The notes below the pieces were generated by a model. The model worked only from the letters and a program-made list of their open reading frames with translations. It was not told where the DNA came from and searched no databases. The position numbers were made by a program, and so were the translations under genes. Shown in pieces: positions 17,347-26,576 of a DNA stretch of 64,000 bases (positions are counted from its first letter, which is position 1; every line of letters begins with the position of its first letter). Source of the DNA: Sulfurovum zhangzhouensis (GTDB lineage: Bacteria; Campylobacterota; Campylobacteria; Campylobacterales; Sulfurovaceae); the NCBI RefSeq assembly GCF_030347965.1, contig NZ_JAQIBD010000001.1, forward strand, positions 372,001-436,000, written 5' to 3'.

Positions 17347-18351
17347 TCAGCAGGATCTCTCTTGCCTTTGAACCATTCTACTGAGAAGCAGATAGAAAAG
17401 TACTACATTAAGTATAAAAAGCAACATAGGGATAGCTTGATCAACGCCTTTTTCTATTTGAAGTCCAATAATCGTATATATACTCTGCAACACTATTAAA
17501 AAAATAACCGTTGTTTTCGTAGAGTCACCAAAAAACTTCTGTAGTAGATGATGAATATGACATTTATCTGCACTGAAAAGTGGCCTTTTTTTGATTTTTC
17601 TTCTTAGCATCACTATAAAAGTATCCAAAAGAGGTACAGCTGCGATAAAAAGTACAGATACTGCGGGGATATAAGAGAGTGATTTTATCGCTAACATCGA
17701 GATGATAAACCCAAGTGTCAAGGAACCGCTGTCACCCATAAAAATCGATGCAGGGTTCCAATTAAAAATCAAAAAACCAAAAAGAGCAGCGATAAATGCT
17801 CCAGAAAATATCATCATAAATGAATCATGATAGGTTAAACCGATATAAAAAAATGCACTCAGTATCACTACACTGATAGAACCTGCCAAACCATCCAGAC
17901 CATCGATCAGATTCATTGCATTGGTAAATCCGATCACTGCAAATATCGTAAACGGTAATGCAAGCCATCCCAATGAAACAGGGATTCCAAAATAGTTCCC
18001 GACTTCATCAATATAGATACCGTCAAAATACAAAATAATCGTAGAGATCGCCAGTACTAGAAATTTGGTTTTCGGTGCAGTATCCCTATGATCATCCAAT
18101 ATTCCTACAAGAAAAACCAAAAAAACTGCCAAAAGCATCTGCCAATGATCAATCAGTAATTGAAAATAAAATAATGGAAGAATGATTGCGACTGCAAAGT
18201 AAAAACCTATACCTGCACCCCTTGGTGTATGATCCGTATGTATACTACGATCATTAGGTATATCCATTAAACCCCACTTTGGAGCATTGAATATAACTAT
18301 GTGAACCAAACCAAGGGAAAGTAAAAATATCCCTATAAAAATATAATACAT
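17347..18351 (-). CDS. WecA/MraY-family undecaprenyl-phosphate sugar-1-phosphate transferase
   Basis: The protein (334 aa) is a polytopic polyprenol-phosphate glycosyl-1-phosphotransferase that loads the first sugar onto undecaprenyl phosphate. Signatures are DIPNDRSIHTDHTPRGAGIGF, the Mg-binding FLVGILDDHRDTAPKTK (DD pair), NAMNLIDGLDGLAGSIS, FNWNPASIFMGDSGSLTLGF and the HIHHLL histidine motif in KCHIHHLLQKFFG. These are the WecA/TagO/Rfe type rather than MraY. It starts 6 bases after the polysaccharide export gene, making it the probable initiating enzyme of that locus. Confidence 0.92.
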   Translation of the reverse strand: MYYIFIGIFLLSLGLVHIVIFNAPKWGLMDIPNDRSIHTDHTPRGAGIGFYFAVAIILPLFYFQLLIDHWQMLLAVFLVFLVGILDDHRDTAPKTKFLVLAISTIILYFDGIYIDEVGNYFGIPVSLGWLALPFTIFAVIGFTNAMNLIDGLDGLAGSISVVILSAFFYIGLTYHDSFMMIFSGAFIAALFGFLIFNWNPASIFMGDSGSLTLGFIISMLAIKSLSYIPAVSVLFIAAVPLLDTFIVMLRRKIKKRPLFSADKCHIHHLLQKFFGDSTKTTVIFLIVLQSIYTIIGLQIEKGVDQAIPMLLFILNVVLFYLLLSRMVQRQERSC

Positions 18352-18357
18352 TTGACG

Positions 18358-19116
18358 TTAGTTTTTAAGGTATTTGATCGTTACAAATGGCGATGCAATC
18401 TTAGCAATAGTTTCAAACGGTGCGGTCAGATTATCAGAAGCAACTCTGAACTCTTTCCATCCGTCAGGTTGAACATAGACAATATCATTTGGTCTAAGCA
18501 TCAGTTCAGAATAATTCATCGTATCAAAATTGGTAAGATCCACACTTCTCATGACCAAACCGTATTTCGGATCATTTGAAACGATGATGATGTTGTCTCT
18601 CACAGCAGAATCCTCCAGGTCACCTGCAAATGCAAGCGCTTCAAAAAGTGTCATTTTCTCTTTGTCCAATTTCACAATACCAGGATTTTTTACTTCACCA
18701 AGAACATAGATCCTTTTATTCATTACTTCAAGGTATACAGAAGGGGTACGTAGATACGTTTTATAGGCATAAGTGATACGGTCTGCTGCCTGTGTCTGTG
18801 TAAGACCGGCGACCTTGATCTTTCCAATCAAAGGCATGGTAATATCTCCCGATGCATTGACCAACATACCTTCAGAGTTGATTGTTTGACCAAGTCCCTG
18901 CAGTGAGACTGCAGAACTCTGTTCGGGATTTTTATAGAGAATAATATTCAATCTGTCTTGAGGGAGAATCCGGTACTCAATACTTTGGCTTGTTACTTGA
19001 GTCGGTTTTTTACTTTTAGCATTTTTTGTCTGCAAAAGTTTATAATTTGAATTCTCAGAGCATCCACTTATAAACAATAGTAAACCAACAATGACCAAGA
19101 CTACTTTTTTTGACAT
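18358..19116 (-). CDS. Wza-like polysaccharide export lipoprotein
   Basis: The protein (252 aa) begins with a lipoprotein signal (VGLLLFISGCSEN; lipobox ISGC). It then has a Poly_export domain (YRILPQDRLNIILYKNPEQS, GDITMPLIGKIKVAGLTQTQAADRI) and an SLBB-type domain (RIYVLGEVKNPGIVKLDKEKMTLFEALAFAGDL). Such proteins form the outer-membrane exit channel for capsule or exopolysaccharide. It is shorter than E. coli Wza (379 aa), consistent with one SLBB domain. A GAGGGAG ribosome site precedes the ATG. It sits between the WecA-like and phosphatase/kinase genes. Confidence 0.92.
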   Translation of the reverse strand: MSKKVVLVIVGLLLFISGCSENSNYKLLQTKNAKSKKPTQVTSQSIEYRILPQDRLNIILYKNPEQSSAVSLQGLGQTINSEGMLVNASGDITMPLIGKIKVAGLTQTQAADRITYAYKTYLRTPSVYLEVMNKRIYVLGEVKNPGIVKLDKEKMTLFEALAFAGDLEDSAVRDNIIIVSNDPKYGLVMRSVDLTNFDTMNYSELMLRPNDIVYVQPDGWKEFRVASDNLTAPFETIAKIASPFVTIKYLKN

Positions 19117-19190
19117 TTGTTCTCCCTCTTTTTCCTGTGTTTATCGATAAAATGGTACTCATATCTCTCTTTATGAAAGCTTATTTTAAA

Positions 19191-19928
19191 CTATAAGCTG
19201 TCATTTAAAATTGTGTTATTACTGTAAATTGTACTTAATATTTCACTGTTGAGAACTTCACTGAGGGTCTCTACCTGTTTCATATGATGAACGTCTGAAC
19301 CTAAAAAATCAATCATTCCGGCTTTACTTAAAAAATCTGCTTTTCGTTTCGCTTCTTTCCCGTAATGTCCGGAAAATGAGTTTAAGTTGACCTGAAAATA
19401 GATACCTTTGTCTTTCATGGCTTTATATTCTCTTTTTAGGTCTTTGATATAGCGATATCTCTCCGGGTGAGCTAACATAGGTTTAAAACCGCTAGCCTGG
19501 ATATCAAAGATCATTTCATCAAATTGCAGCGGTTTAGAAATATAAGAGGTCTCTATAAGCAGATAATCCCCTACACTGAGAATCTCTTGATCTTTTAACT
19601 GATTATAAAATCCGTCATCAAGGTAGTACTCTGCTGCTGCATTGATCTCAAGATCAATATTTTCTCCTTTTGCAGCACTGCGTAATGCTTTTAGTCCTTC
19701 TAAGATATTTTGAGAAGTGTTTTTATAGCCATCAGACATAATATGAGGTGTTGTGATAACCTTTTTATATCCTAATTCGCTCATCGCTCTAAGCAGTATG
19801 ATACTTTCACCTATATCCTTGGAACCATCATCAATCCCCGGAATAAGATGTGAATGAATATCTGTACACAGTTCCCGAACTACACCTTCGGTGTGTTTCT
19901 TTTTTTTCTTAAAAAAAGAAAATATCAC
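19191..19928 (-). CDS. CpsB/YwqE-type PHP-domain tyrosine-protein phosphatase
   Basis: The protein (245 aa) is a metal-dependent PHP phosphatase. The metal-binding motifs are CTDIHSHLIPGIDDGSKD, ITTPHIMSDGY, MLAHPERYRYI and FLGSDVHHMKQ. This family dephosphorylates the tyrosine tail of its partner BY-kinase, controlling chain length and export. It begins at GTG 19928, overlapping the kinase stop as GTGA. The direct coupling to the Wzc-like kinase supports the pairing. The N-terminus is very basic (FSFFKKKKKH). Confidence 0.92.
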   Translation of the reverse strand: MIFSFFKKKKKHTEGVVRELCTDIHSHLIPGIDDGSKDIGESIILLRAMSELGYKKVITTPHIMSDGYKNTSQNILEGLKALRSAAKGENIDLEINAAAEYYLDDGFYNQLKDQEILSVGDYLLIETSYISKPLQFDEMIFDIQASGFKPMLAHPERYRYIKDLKREYKAMKDKGIYFQVNLNSFSGHYGKEAKRKADFLSKAGMIDFLGSDVHHMKQVETLSEVLNSEILSTIYSNNTILNDSL

Positions 19929-22237
19929 TTTTTATCTTCCTCATAATACCCATAGCCATACCCATAGCCATACCCGTAACTGCCTGTCCCGCTTTTAACA
20001 TCATTTAGGACCAAACCAAGACCTGGTATTTCATTAAGCTCAGTGATCTTTTCCAGGTTATGAATATAGTCTTTTTTAGATAAGTTAGCCCTAAAAATGT
20101 AAAGGCTGATATCTGCATAAGTCATCAATGTTCTTGCATCAGTCACCAACCCGATAGGAGGAGTATCCAAAATAATTACATCATAAACTTCTTTGAGTTT
20201 CTCCAACACTTTTTCCATCAACTGACCTTGGATAAGCTCACTAGGATTAGGCGGTATCGGACCGGAAGTGATAACATCAAGATTCTCATACTGAGTAGAT
20301 TGGATCACATCTTTTAACATCGCTCTTCCTGCCAAAAGTGAACTAAGTCCTTGCCCTAATTCAATACCAAATCTCTCATGCAGTGTAGGTTTTCTCATAT
20401 CCAGGTTCAAAATAATTGTCTTCTTGCCCGCCATACTCATTATGGCACCAAGATTGATACTCACCGTAGTCTTTCCTTCCCCACTGATAGTTGAAGTGGT
20501 AGCAATAACCAGACTACCTTTTTCAAATGACATAAACTGCAGGTTTGTTCTTAGGTTTCTAAACGCTTCAGAGACACCTGATTTTGGAGAATTAAATACT
20601 TTTATTTCACTCTCTTTACCCTCTTGAATATGAGGAATATTTCCTAGAAGCGGTAACGAAGTTCTTTTAGTGATCTCTTCTTCATCCTTAATGCGGTCAT
20701 CCAGGAACTCTCTTAAAAAAGCTACTGCAATCCCACCGATCAAACCTAGTATTAATCCGACAAGTACGATCAACTTTCTTTTAGGCTTGATCGGCCCTCC
20801 TGGATGGAGTGCATGGTCAATGACCCTGTTATTACTTACTGTGGCTGCTTTCACCATCGCAGTTTCAGAGCGTTTTTCAAGCAGATAAGAGTAAATTTTC
20901 TCATTGACCACAAACTTACGCTGTAACTGTCCAAACATTCTTTCATCTGCCGGTAGTTTTTCCAATACCGCTCTATGTTTTGCTATAGAGTTTTCTAATA
21001 ATTCTCTTTTTTCTTTAGTACTCTGCTTTAAATTCTTAACCGTAGACGTAATCCCATTTTTAAGTTCTTCGATCATTTTTGTCAGCTTAACTATCTCTGG
21101 ATACATTTCTGTATAGTCTTCACTCAATAGCTTTTTTTCTATAGTTGTATCCTGCAGTTTTTTGATCATCGCTGATAGACTTGGATCACTCAAACTTAAA
21201 TTGGCAATTGAAATTGTCTCTAGCCCTTTTCCAGACTTGATTTGTTCATAAAGCGTGTTGAGCAACTCTTCTTGTATGCTCACCATGGAAAGCTGACTTT
21301 CATACTCACTGATCTGTTCAATGGTCTTTTGTGCTTTGGCACTGAGTTCAACAGTCTGAGAACTTCGTTTGAACTCTTCCAGTCTCATTGCTGAACTTTT
21401 GAGGTTTTCTGTAATGTACTTCAGTTGTTCTTCTATAAAATTCAGCTTCCTTTCTGCTTCTTCTGTTTTATTTTCAATGTTTTGTTGAATATACGCTCTT
21501 GCCAACGCATCTGCAAATTCTTTTGCACGCAATGCTACATTATCTTCATAGGAGATCTGTAATATATTGGAAAATTTTGACAGTTGTTGTACACTGACAC
21601 CGCCTTGAGCAATAATACCGCTCTCTTTAGGATCAAACACAACAAAACGGTATTTACTATCTGCTGCTTTTTTTACACGAACGATATTGAGATGAAAATA
21701 CTCTGTATCTACTTCTTTCCCATACTCATGTACCTTATCATAGCTCCACTCAACACCATTCTCATCTAAAGCCTTCCCGACCACCAACCGATATGACTTC
21801 TCATTCACAGGATAGAACTCAAAAGAGATACCGTATCCTTTCAACATACCTACTTGGAACGGACTAGCTTTATAGAGCTCCACTTCTTTAAATCTGCGGG
21901 TAGTATAGTATCTATGTGTTACATCCACTTCCTGAGCAGCTTTTTGCGATAGGAACCTTGATCTTATGATCTCCATCTCAGTTTCCGCATTGGCTGCATC
22001 ACCGGACATTGCCATGCTGAGCATATCCTGTCTTGCCATATACCCATATCTTTCTATGCCAACTTCAACCGTAGCAGATGCTTTATAGACATTAGGTTTA
22101 AAATAAGCAATATAACTACTCACAATCAAAGCTATGAGTACAAACAAGATGATCATTACTTTGTAGCGGTAGATCGTAGAAAAGATCTCTTTAATATCGA
22201 TCTCATCCTCTTGTATTCTATGTATATTGTTGTTCAT
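19925..22237 (-). CDS. Wzc-like polysaccharide co-polymerase/tyrosine autokinase
   Basis: The protein (770 aa) has an N-terminal Wzz domain (transmembrane helix near 30-50), a long coiled-coil periplasmic region (about 250-430), a second helix after GPIKPKRK near 490, and a C-terminal cytoplasmic BY-kinase. Kinase motifs are Walker A TSTISGEGKTTVSINL, Walker A' LNLDMRKPTLHERFG and Walker B VIILDTPPIG. It ends in a tyrosine cluster (GSYGYGYGYGYGYYEEDKK) for autophosphorylation. Cycles of phosphorylation by this enzyme and dephosphorylation by the adjacent PHP phosphatase are known to control chain length in related systems. Confidence 0.94.
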   Translation of the reverse strand: MNNNIHRIQEDEIDIKEIFSTIYRYKVMIILFVLIALIVSSYIAYFKPNVYKASATVEVGIERYGYMARQDMLSMAMSGDAANAETEMEIIRSRFLSQKAAQEVDVTHRYYTTRRFKEVELYKASPFQVGMLKGYGISFEFYPVNEKSYRLVVGKALDENGVEWSYDKVHEYGKEVDTEYFHLNIVRVKKAADSKYRFVVFDPKESGIIAQGGVSVQQLSKFSNILQISYEDNVALRAKEFADALARAYIQQNIENKTEEAERKLNFIEEQLKYITENLKSSAMRLEEFKRSSQTVELSAKAQKTIEQISEYESQLSMVSIQEELLNTLYEQIKSGKGLETISIANLSLSDPSLSAMIKKLQDTTIEKKLLSEDYTEMYPEIVKLTKMIEELKNGITSTVKNLKQSTKEKRELLENSIAKHRAVLEKLPADERMFGQLQRKFVVNEKIYSYLLEKRSETAMVKAATVSNNRVIDHALHPGGPIKPKRKLIVLVGLILGLIGGIAVAFLREFLDDRIKDEEEITKRTSLPLLGNIPHIQEGKESEIKVFNSPKSGVSEAFRNLRTNLQFMSFEKGSLVIATTSTISGEGKTTVSINLGAIMSMAGKKTIILNLDMRKPTLHERFGIELGQGLSSLLAGRAMLKDVIQSTQYENLDVITSGPIPPNPSELIQGQLMEKVLEKLKEVYDVIILDTPPIGLVTDARTLMTYADISLYIFRANLSKKDYIHNLEKITELNEIPGLGLVLNDVKSGTGSYGYGYGYGYGYYEEDKK
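19947..19975 (-). repeat. Short tandem repeat encoding the kinase Tyr-Gly tail
   Basis: The 12-bp unit TACCCATAGCCA occurs twice in a row, followed by a partial unit. On the minus strand it encodes alternating Tyr-Gly. Such a repeat could change copy number by slippage in steps that keep the frame, altering the number of phosphorylatable tyrosines. Confidence 0.7.
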
Positions 22238-22350
22238 TACATCCCCTCAGAATAAAAGTATCAATTATAAGTAATATAGACACTGTATTACAAATCCAGT
22301 ATTCTCTGTATAAAGCTATGACATAGCTCTATACACAAAAACTGTAATCA

Positions 22351-22377
22351 AATAAAAGAGGAGTAACCTCTTTTATT
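22351..22377 (-). terminator. Rho-independent-type terminator after the 22379 gene
   Basis: A perfect 11-bp stem (AATAAAAGAGG/CCTCTTTTATT) with a 5-base loop starts immediately after the stop of the outer-membrane protein gene. The T-rich end of the stem gives a U-rich 3' side. It separates the sugar-nucleotide genes and barrel gene from the kinase-export genes. Confidence 0.75.
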
Positions 22378-22378
22378 T

Positions 22379-22996
22379 TTAAAATTTGTAGATCACACCT
22401 ACAGTAAATGAATCTACACTGACGTTTGTTGGAATTCCTTGATAAATAACACCATCAAGATCATTTGCAAGAAATTTATAATCTGCAAAAAAGTCAAAAC
22501 TCTCATTGAACATATAGGATAGTCCTAGACCCCACTGGAAACTGCTCTCATCCATCTCAATACCAGAACCATTTGATTCTTCCAACTCCACATTTCCATA
22601 TCCTAGTAATCCATACACTGTGAAATCCTCAGTTACAGGATATTTCGGTTTTGCAAAGAGACTCCAGCCACGCATTTTCGTATAATCATCGTGTGTAAAT
22701 GATGTAGTATATCTTCCCTCTATAGCAAAATGACGGTGAAACTCATAACCTGCAAGCAGATCAACATTCCCCAGTCTGTCTTGTTCTTTTGTAGCTTGAA
22801 ATAGGTTTGGAGTTACATCCGCAGCCCTTGCACTCACAGCTGCAATCCCAACTCCTACATAAAAGTTATTATCACTCGCTTCCTCAACTACTGCAGGAAC
22901 ATTCACTACTGGTTCTACAGCTTCTTGCAGATCTCCACCGGCCATTACGAGATTACTTGCAGCAACCATTGCAAAAGGTAAAAACATTTTTTTCAT
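22379..22996 (-). CDS. Small outer-membrane beta-barrel protein (OmpA-like/porin-family barrel)
   Basis: The 205 residues begin with a signal peptide (MKKMFLPFAMVAASNLVMAGG). An 8-stranded barrel pattern follows: NNFYVGVGIAAVSA, VDLLAGYEFHRHFAIEGRYT, DFTVYGLLGYGNVEL, FQWGLGLSYMFNESFDFFADYKF and a C-terminal FTVGVIYKF. The terminal Phe is the usual BAM recognition signal. It matches the general outer-membrane barrel family (OMP_b-brl). Function is unknown. It lies downstream of the UDP-sugar genes and has its own terminator. Confidence 0.85.
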   Translation of the reverse strand: MKKMFLPFAMVAASNLVMAGGDLQEAVEPVVNVPAVVEEASDNNFYVGVGIAAVSARAADVTPNLFQATKEQDRLGNVDLLAGYEFHRHFAIEGRYTTSFTHDDYTKMRGWSLFAKPKYPVTEDFTVYGLLGYGNVELEESNGSGIEMDESSFQWGLGLSYMFNESFDFFADYKFLANDLDGVIYQGIPTNVSVDSFTVGVIYKF

Positions 22997-23066
22997 TTGA
23001 TTTCTTCTCCCATTGTTTAAATTTTTGTCAAAAGTCTATCAAAAACTATCTAGTTTCCAGATGAAC

Positions 23067-24143
23067 TCACTTTTGATCAACCTCAAAAAACTCCAGATAC
23101 CAATCCACAAATTTGTCTATGCCTTCTTGTATCGGAGTATCAGGTTTATATCCAAGATCTTCAACCAGGTCATCAACATTGGCAAATGTTGCTGGTACAT
23201 CTCCCGGTTGTATCGGCAGCATGTTTTTCTCTATCGTCTTACCCAGTTTATTTTCAATGGCTGAGATAAAATCCATCAGCTTTACAGGATTTTGATTACC
23301 TATATTGTAAATTTTATATGGTGCAGAAGAGGTAGAAGCACGTCCGGTTTTGCCGTTCCATGTTTTATCAGGCTGTGCAGGGTTATCGATCACACGTATC
23401 ACACCTTCTATGATATCATCGATATAGGTAAAGTCCCTTAACATCTCACCATGGTTGAATACATCAATACTTTTCCCTTCAAGGGCTGCCTTTACAAATA
23501 AAAAGAGCGCCATATCAGGTCTACCCCAAGGTCCGTAGACAGTAAAGAAACGCAACCCCGTAGTCTGAATCCCAAAAAGGTGGCTATAGGTATGTGCCAT
23601 CAATTCATTGGATTTTTTACTGGCAGCATAAAGTGAGATCGGGTGATCCACATTATCATCCGTACTGAAAGGAATGTTCTCATTGAGTCCATAGACTGAT
23701 GAACTTGATGCATATGAAAGATTTTTGACATCATTGTGACGGCAAGCTTCAAGAAGGTTCATAAAACCGATAATATTACTCTCGATATACGCATCAGGAT
23801 TTGTCAAAGAGTAGCGTACACCTGCCTGTGCTGCGAGGTTACAAACCGCATCAAATGCCTCATGTTGAAAAAGCTTCATTATCTCTTGTTTATCATCAAG
23901 GTTAAGTTTGATAAATCTAAAGTTAGGATATACAGTTGATGTGAGGAATTCTCCATAAGAGATATCTTTACCTTCTTCCAGTTTCTCGATAAATCCTGCT
24001 TTTTTCAACCTACCGTATTTGACACTTTGATCATAATAGTCATTGATATTATCAATACCGACAACTTCATCTCCTCTCTCAGCCAGTTTCTCAGCCAATG
24101 CAGCACCGATAAATCCGGCTGTTCCCGTAACCAAAATTTTCAT
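23067..24143 (-). CDS. NAD-dependent UDP-sugar epimerase (UDP-glucuronate 4-epimerase-like)
   Basis: The protein (358 aa) is an extended short-chain dehydrogenase/reductase. The NAD site is VTGTAGFIGAALAEKLAERGDEVVGIDNIN; the catalytic SSSSVYG and YAASKKSNE (YxxxK) are present; and the substrate region is GLRFFTVYGPWGRPDMALFLF. The wording DNINDYYD and GPWGRPDMA matches UDP-glucuronate 4-epimerases (CapI/LspL type) that make UDP-galacturonate. The gene follows the UDP-glucose dehydrogenase, which would supply UDP-glucuronate, so the pair forms a short pathway. Confidence 0.92.
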   Translation of the reverse strand: MKILVTGTAGFIGAALAEKLAERGDEVVGIDNINDYYDQSVKYGRLKKAGFIEKLEEGKDISYGEFLTSTVYPNFRFIKLNLDDKQEIMKLFQHEAFDAVCNLAAQAGVRYSLTNPDAYIESNIIGFMNLLEACRHNDVKNLSYASSSSVYGLNENIPFSTDDNVDHPISLYAASKKSNELMAHTYSHLFGIQTTGLRFFTVYGPWGRPDMALFLFVKAALEGKSIDVFNHGEMLRDFTYIDDIIEGVIRVIDNPAQPDKTWNGKTGRASTSSAPYKIYNIGNQNPVKLMDFISAIENKLGKTIEKNMLPIQPGDVPATFANVDDLVEDLGYKPDTPIQEGIDKFVDWYLEFFEVDQK

Positions 24144-24155
24144 CTCTTTAAATCC

Positions 24156-25343
24156 TTAGTTCTCTCTAAATATATCTCTTGTAAATACTTTATCTTTCAC
24201 ATCCATCAAGTCGTCAGAGAGTCTATTGGCAACAATTACATCAGCATCTTTTTTAAAGCTCTCAAGATCTTTGTAGACTTTCGAGTGGAAGAACTCATCC
24301 TCTTCCAGTACCGGTTCATAAACAACCACATCAATTCCTTTGGCTTTGATACGTTTCATGATACCCTGTATCGCTGAAGCACGGAAGTTATCACTTCCTG
24401 ATTTCATAACGAGTCTGTACACTCCTATCACACCGTCTGTTCCTCCGGTACGTTCTTTTAACTTCGCTATGATCGAATCAGCAATAAAGTCTTTACGTGT
24501 TGCATTGGCATCTACGATTGCCTGAATGAGGTTATTGGGTACATCATGGTAATTGGCCAATAGTTGCTTCGTATCTTTAGGCAGACAGTAACCGCCGTAT
24601 CCAAAAGATGGGTTATTGTAATGACTTCCTATTCTCGGGTCAAGCCCTACCCCTTCAATGATCTGTTTGCTATCCAGGCCATGCGCCTGTGCATAGGAGT
24701 CAAGTTCATTGAAATACGCTACTCTCATCGCTAGATACGTATTGGAGAATAGTTTGATCGCTTCTGCTTCAGTAGAATCTGTGAAAAGTACAGAAATATC
24801 CTCTTTGATCGCTCCTTCTTTTAGCAGGTTTGCAAATACCTCTGCCCGCTTTGAACGCTCACCTACGATAATACGTGAAGGATACAGGTTGTCATAAAGG
24901 GCTTTCCCTTCTCTTAAGAATTCGGGTGAGAAAAGAATATTTTCCGTACCGAATTTTTCTTTTACACTCTTGGTATAACCCACTGGTATAGTAGACTTGA
25001 TCACCATGATTGCTTCAGGATTGATCGCCATAACATCTGCGATCACCGCTTCAACACTCTTTGTATTGAAGTAGTTGGTTTCAGGGTCATAGTCTGTTGG
25101 TGTAGCAATGATCACAAAGTCAGCATTTTTATACGCTTCTTCTTTGTCAAGTGTTGCTTTAAAGTTCAATGTTTTCTCAGACAAATACTCTTCTATCTCT
25201 TTATCTTCGATAGGAGATTGTTTCTTGTTGAGCATCTCTACTTTTTCCGGAATGATATCCAAAGCTACTACTTCATGGTGTTGTGCTAACAAAATACCGT
25301 TGGAAAGACCTACGTATCCTGTACCTGCGATGGCTATTTTCAT
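24156..25343 (-). CDS. UDP-glucose 6-dehydrogenase
   Basis: The protein (395 aa) oxidises a UDP-hexose to UDP-hexuronate in two NAD-dependent steps. It has the N-terminal Rossmann motif [19 protein letters not shown], the [15 protein letters not shown] segment, [20 protein letters not shown], and the catalytic cysteine in [15 protein letters not shown]. The length and [12 protein letters not shown] fit the short Ugd type found in Gammaproteobacteria and Campylobacterota. It is the first gene of the sugar-nucleotide pair and lies 12 bases upstream of the epimerase. Confidence 0.93.
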   Translation of the reverse strand: MKIAIAGTGYVGLSNGILLAQHHEVVALDIIPEKVEMLNKKQSPIEDKEIEEYLSEKTLNFKATLDKEEAYKNADFVIIATPTDYDPETNYFNTKSVEAVIADVMAINPEAIMVIKSTIPVGYTKSVKEKFGTENILFSPEFLREGKALYDNLYPSRIIVGERSKRAEVFANLLKEGAIKEDISVLFTDSTEAEAIKLFSNTYLAMRVAYFNELDSYAQAHGLDSKQIIEGVGLDPRIGSHYNNPSFGYGGYCLPKDTKQLLANYHDVPNNLIQAIVDANATRKDFIADSIIAKLKERTGGTDGVIGVYRLVMKSGSDNFRASAIQGIMKRIKAKGIDVVVYEPVLEEDEFFHSKVYKDLESFKKDADVIVANRLSDDLMDVKDKVFTRDIFREN

Positions 25344-25427
25344 CTAGACTCCTCATAAATAAGGCTATTATTATATCCAATGGTTGATTATATGCCCGTT
25401 ATTACTGGTTACAGGCCCGTGATGACT

Positions 25428-26576
25428 TTAAAAACTCCACTTCCAGTTGAGATAGTATGTATGCCCAAAAGCTCCAAATTCACTGCCCCTTTCACCATAA
25501 TAGAGCATACTGCCTACACTTACTTTATGGTGGTCATTCATTGTGTAAGTAACTGTCGGAGCGACAAAACTGCCTAGTTGATCCTCCAAACTTGCTATCA
25601 TCATCAAAGAACCGCTCCACGCAATATCAAAATCATAAGAGAGTGATGTCCCAAGATAGACATTGGACTGAACTAAATTAGCTGCCAGTTCATTGTTGAA
25701 GTAAAGCAACTGCTGGGCATAGGTGAATGTATCAGAACTATAATACCCTTCCACCGTCAAGTTGATACCGTTTTTAAATGCATAATCAAATCCCAAGATT
25801 GCTTGGTAGAAAGCTTTATCCAATATTTTACTTTGATAATAACCTCCTTCGCTTCGCCACTGTGCACCTGTATCAAAAAAGTCTCCTTCTATCTCATAAC
25901 CATACATGCGTATCTCATCACTATAGATAAAACTCACCCCAACATCGGCAAAATCCAAAAATGCTTTGTATCGAAATCCATACTTCAAGCTCTTATCTTC
26001 TCTGCAAGACACAATCGACTGAACTGTACTGAGCGCAGAGGGTGCATAACTATAGCTTAATGCCAACACACCAAAGACCTCATCGGGTTCAAGAGCAAAA
26101 GAATTTTTGGGATTATAAAGATCTGTAGGGGTCCAGATATGCCCTACTCCCATTGATATCTTCTGAATACCCACGGTAACCTGATGTTTCTCATCGGCAT
26201 ATCCGCCATAAAGTCTGTGAATTTTGCCATACATCACACCGTGGTCACTGCCGTAGTATTGAAAAGTGCTACGGGTATCAAAAGGCATATCAGGCTTAAG
26301 CTGTCGTATATAATCAAACTCAAAACTGTTAATGTATGATTCTCCCGCATAGTTCACAAGATCAACGATCGCTGTAGTATAAAATGACCCATAGGTAAAT
26401 GTATCATAGACTCTCAATCGGTCATAGTTATAAAGGTATCGGTCTTCACTATCTGAAAATATCGCAGGAAGACTTGCCTGACTTAAAGTAAAGTTGCTGT
26501 TTTCAACACGAAATTCATTCTCATAGGCATGTAATGAAAGTGTCAAAAGAAAAATCAGACTACATCTTTTCCACAT
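25428..26576 (-). CDS. Predicted outer-membrane beta-barrel protein of the Lol-like ABC operon
   Basis: Not a family I can name. After a signal peptide (MWKRCSLIFLLTLSLHA) come some 365 residues with alternating aromatic/polar strands (FTYGSFYTTAIVDLVNYAG, VMYGKIHRLYGGYADEKHQVTVGIQKISMGVGHIWTPTDLYNP, GINLTVEGYYSSDTFTYAQ). It ends with FGHTYYLNWKWSF, a terminal Phe typical of barrels. GTG/ATG starts exist at 26585 and 26582; I chose ATG 26576 because it begins the signal peptide. The gene overlaps the ABC ATPase by 17 bases, so the outer-membrane partner is translationally linked to the inner-membrane transporter. Confidence 0.8.
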   Translation of the reverse strand: MWKRCSLIFLLTLSLHAYENEFRVENSNFTLSQASLPAIFSDSEDRYLYNYDRLRVYDTFTYGSFYTTAIVDLVNYAGESYINSFEFDYIRQLKPDMPFDTRSTFQYYGSDHGVMYGKIHRLYGGYADEKHQVTVGIQKISMGVGHIWTPTDLYNPKNSFALEPDEVFGVLALSYSYAPSALSTVQSIVSCREDKSLKYGFRYKAFLDFADVGVSFIYSDEIRMYGYEIEGDFFDTGAQWRSEGGYYQSKILDKAFYQAILGFDYAFKNGINLTVEGYYSSDTFTYAQQLLYFNNELAANLVQSNVYLGTSLSYDFDIAWSGSLMMIASLEDQLGSFVAPTVTYTMNDHHKVSVGSMLYYGERGSEFGAFGHTYYLNWKWSF

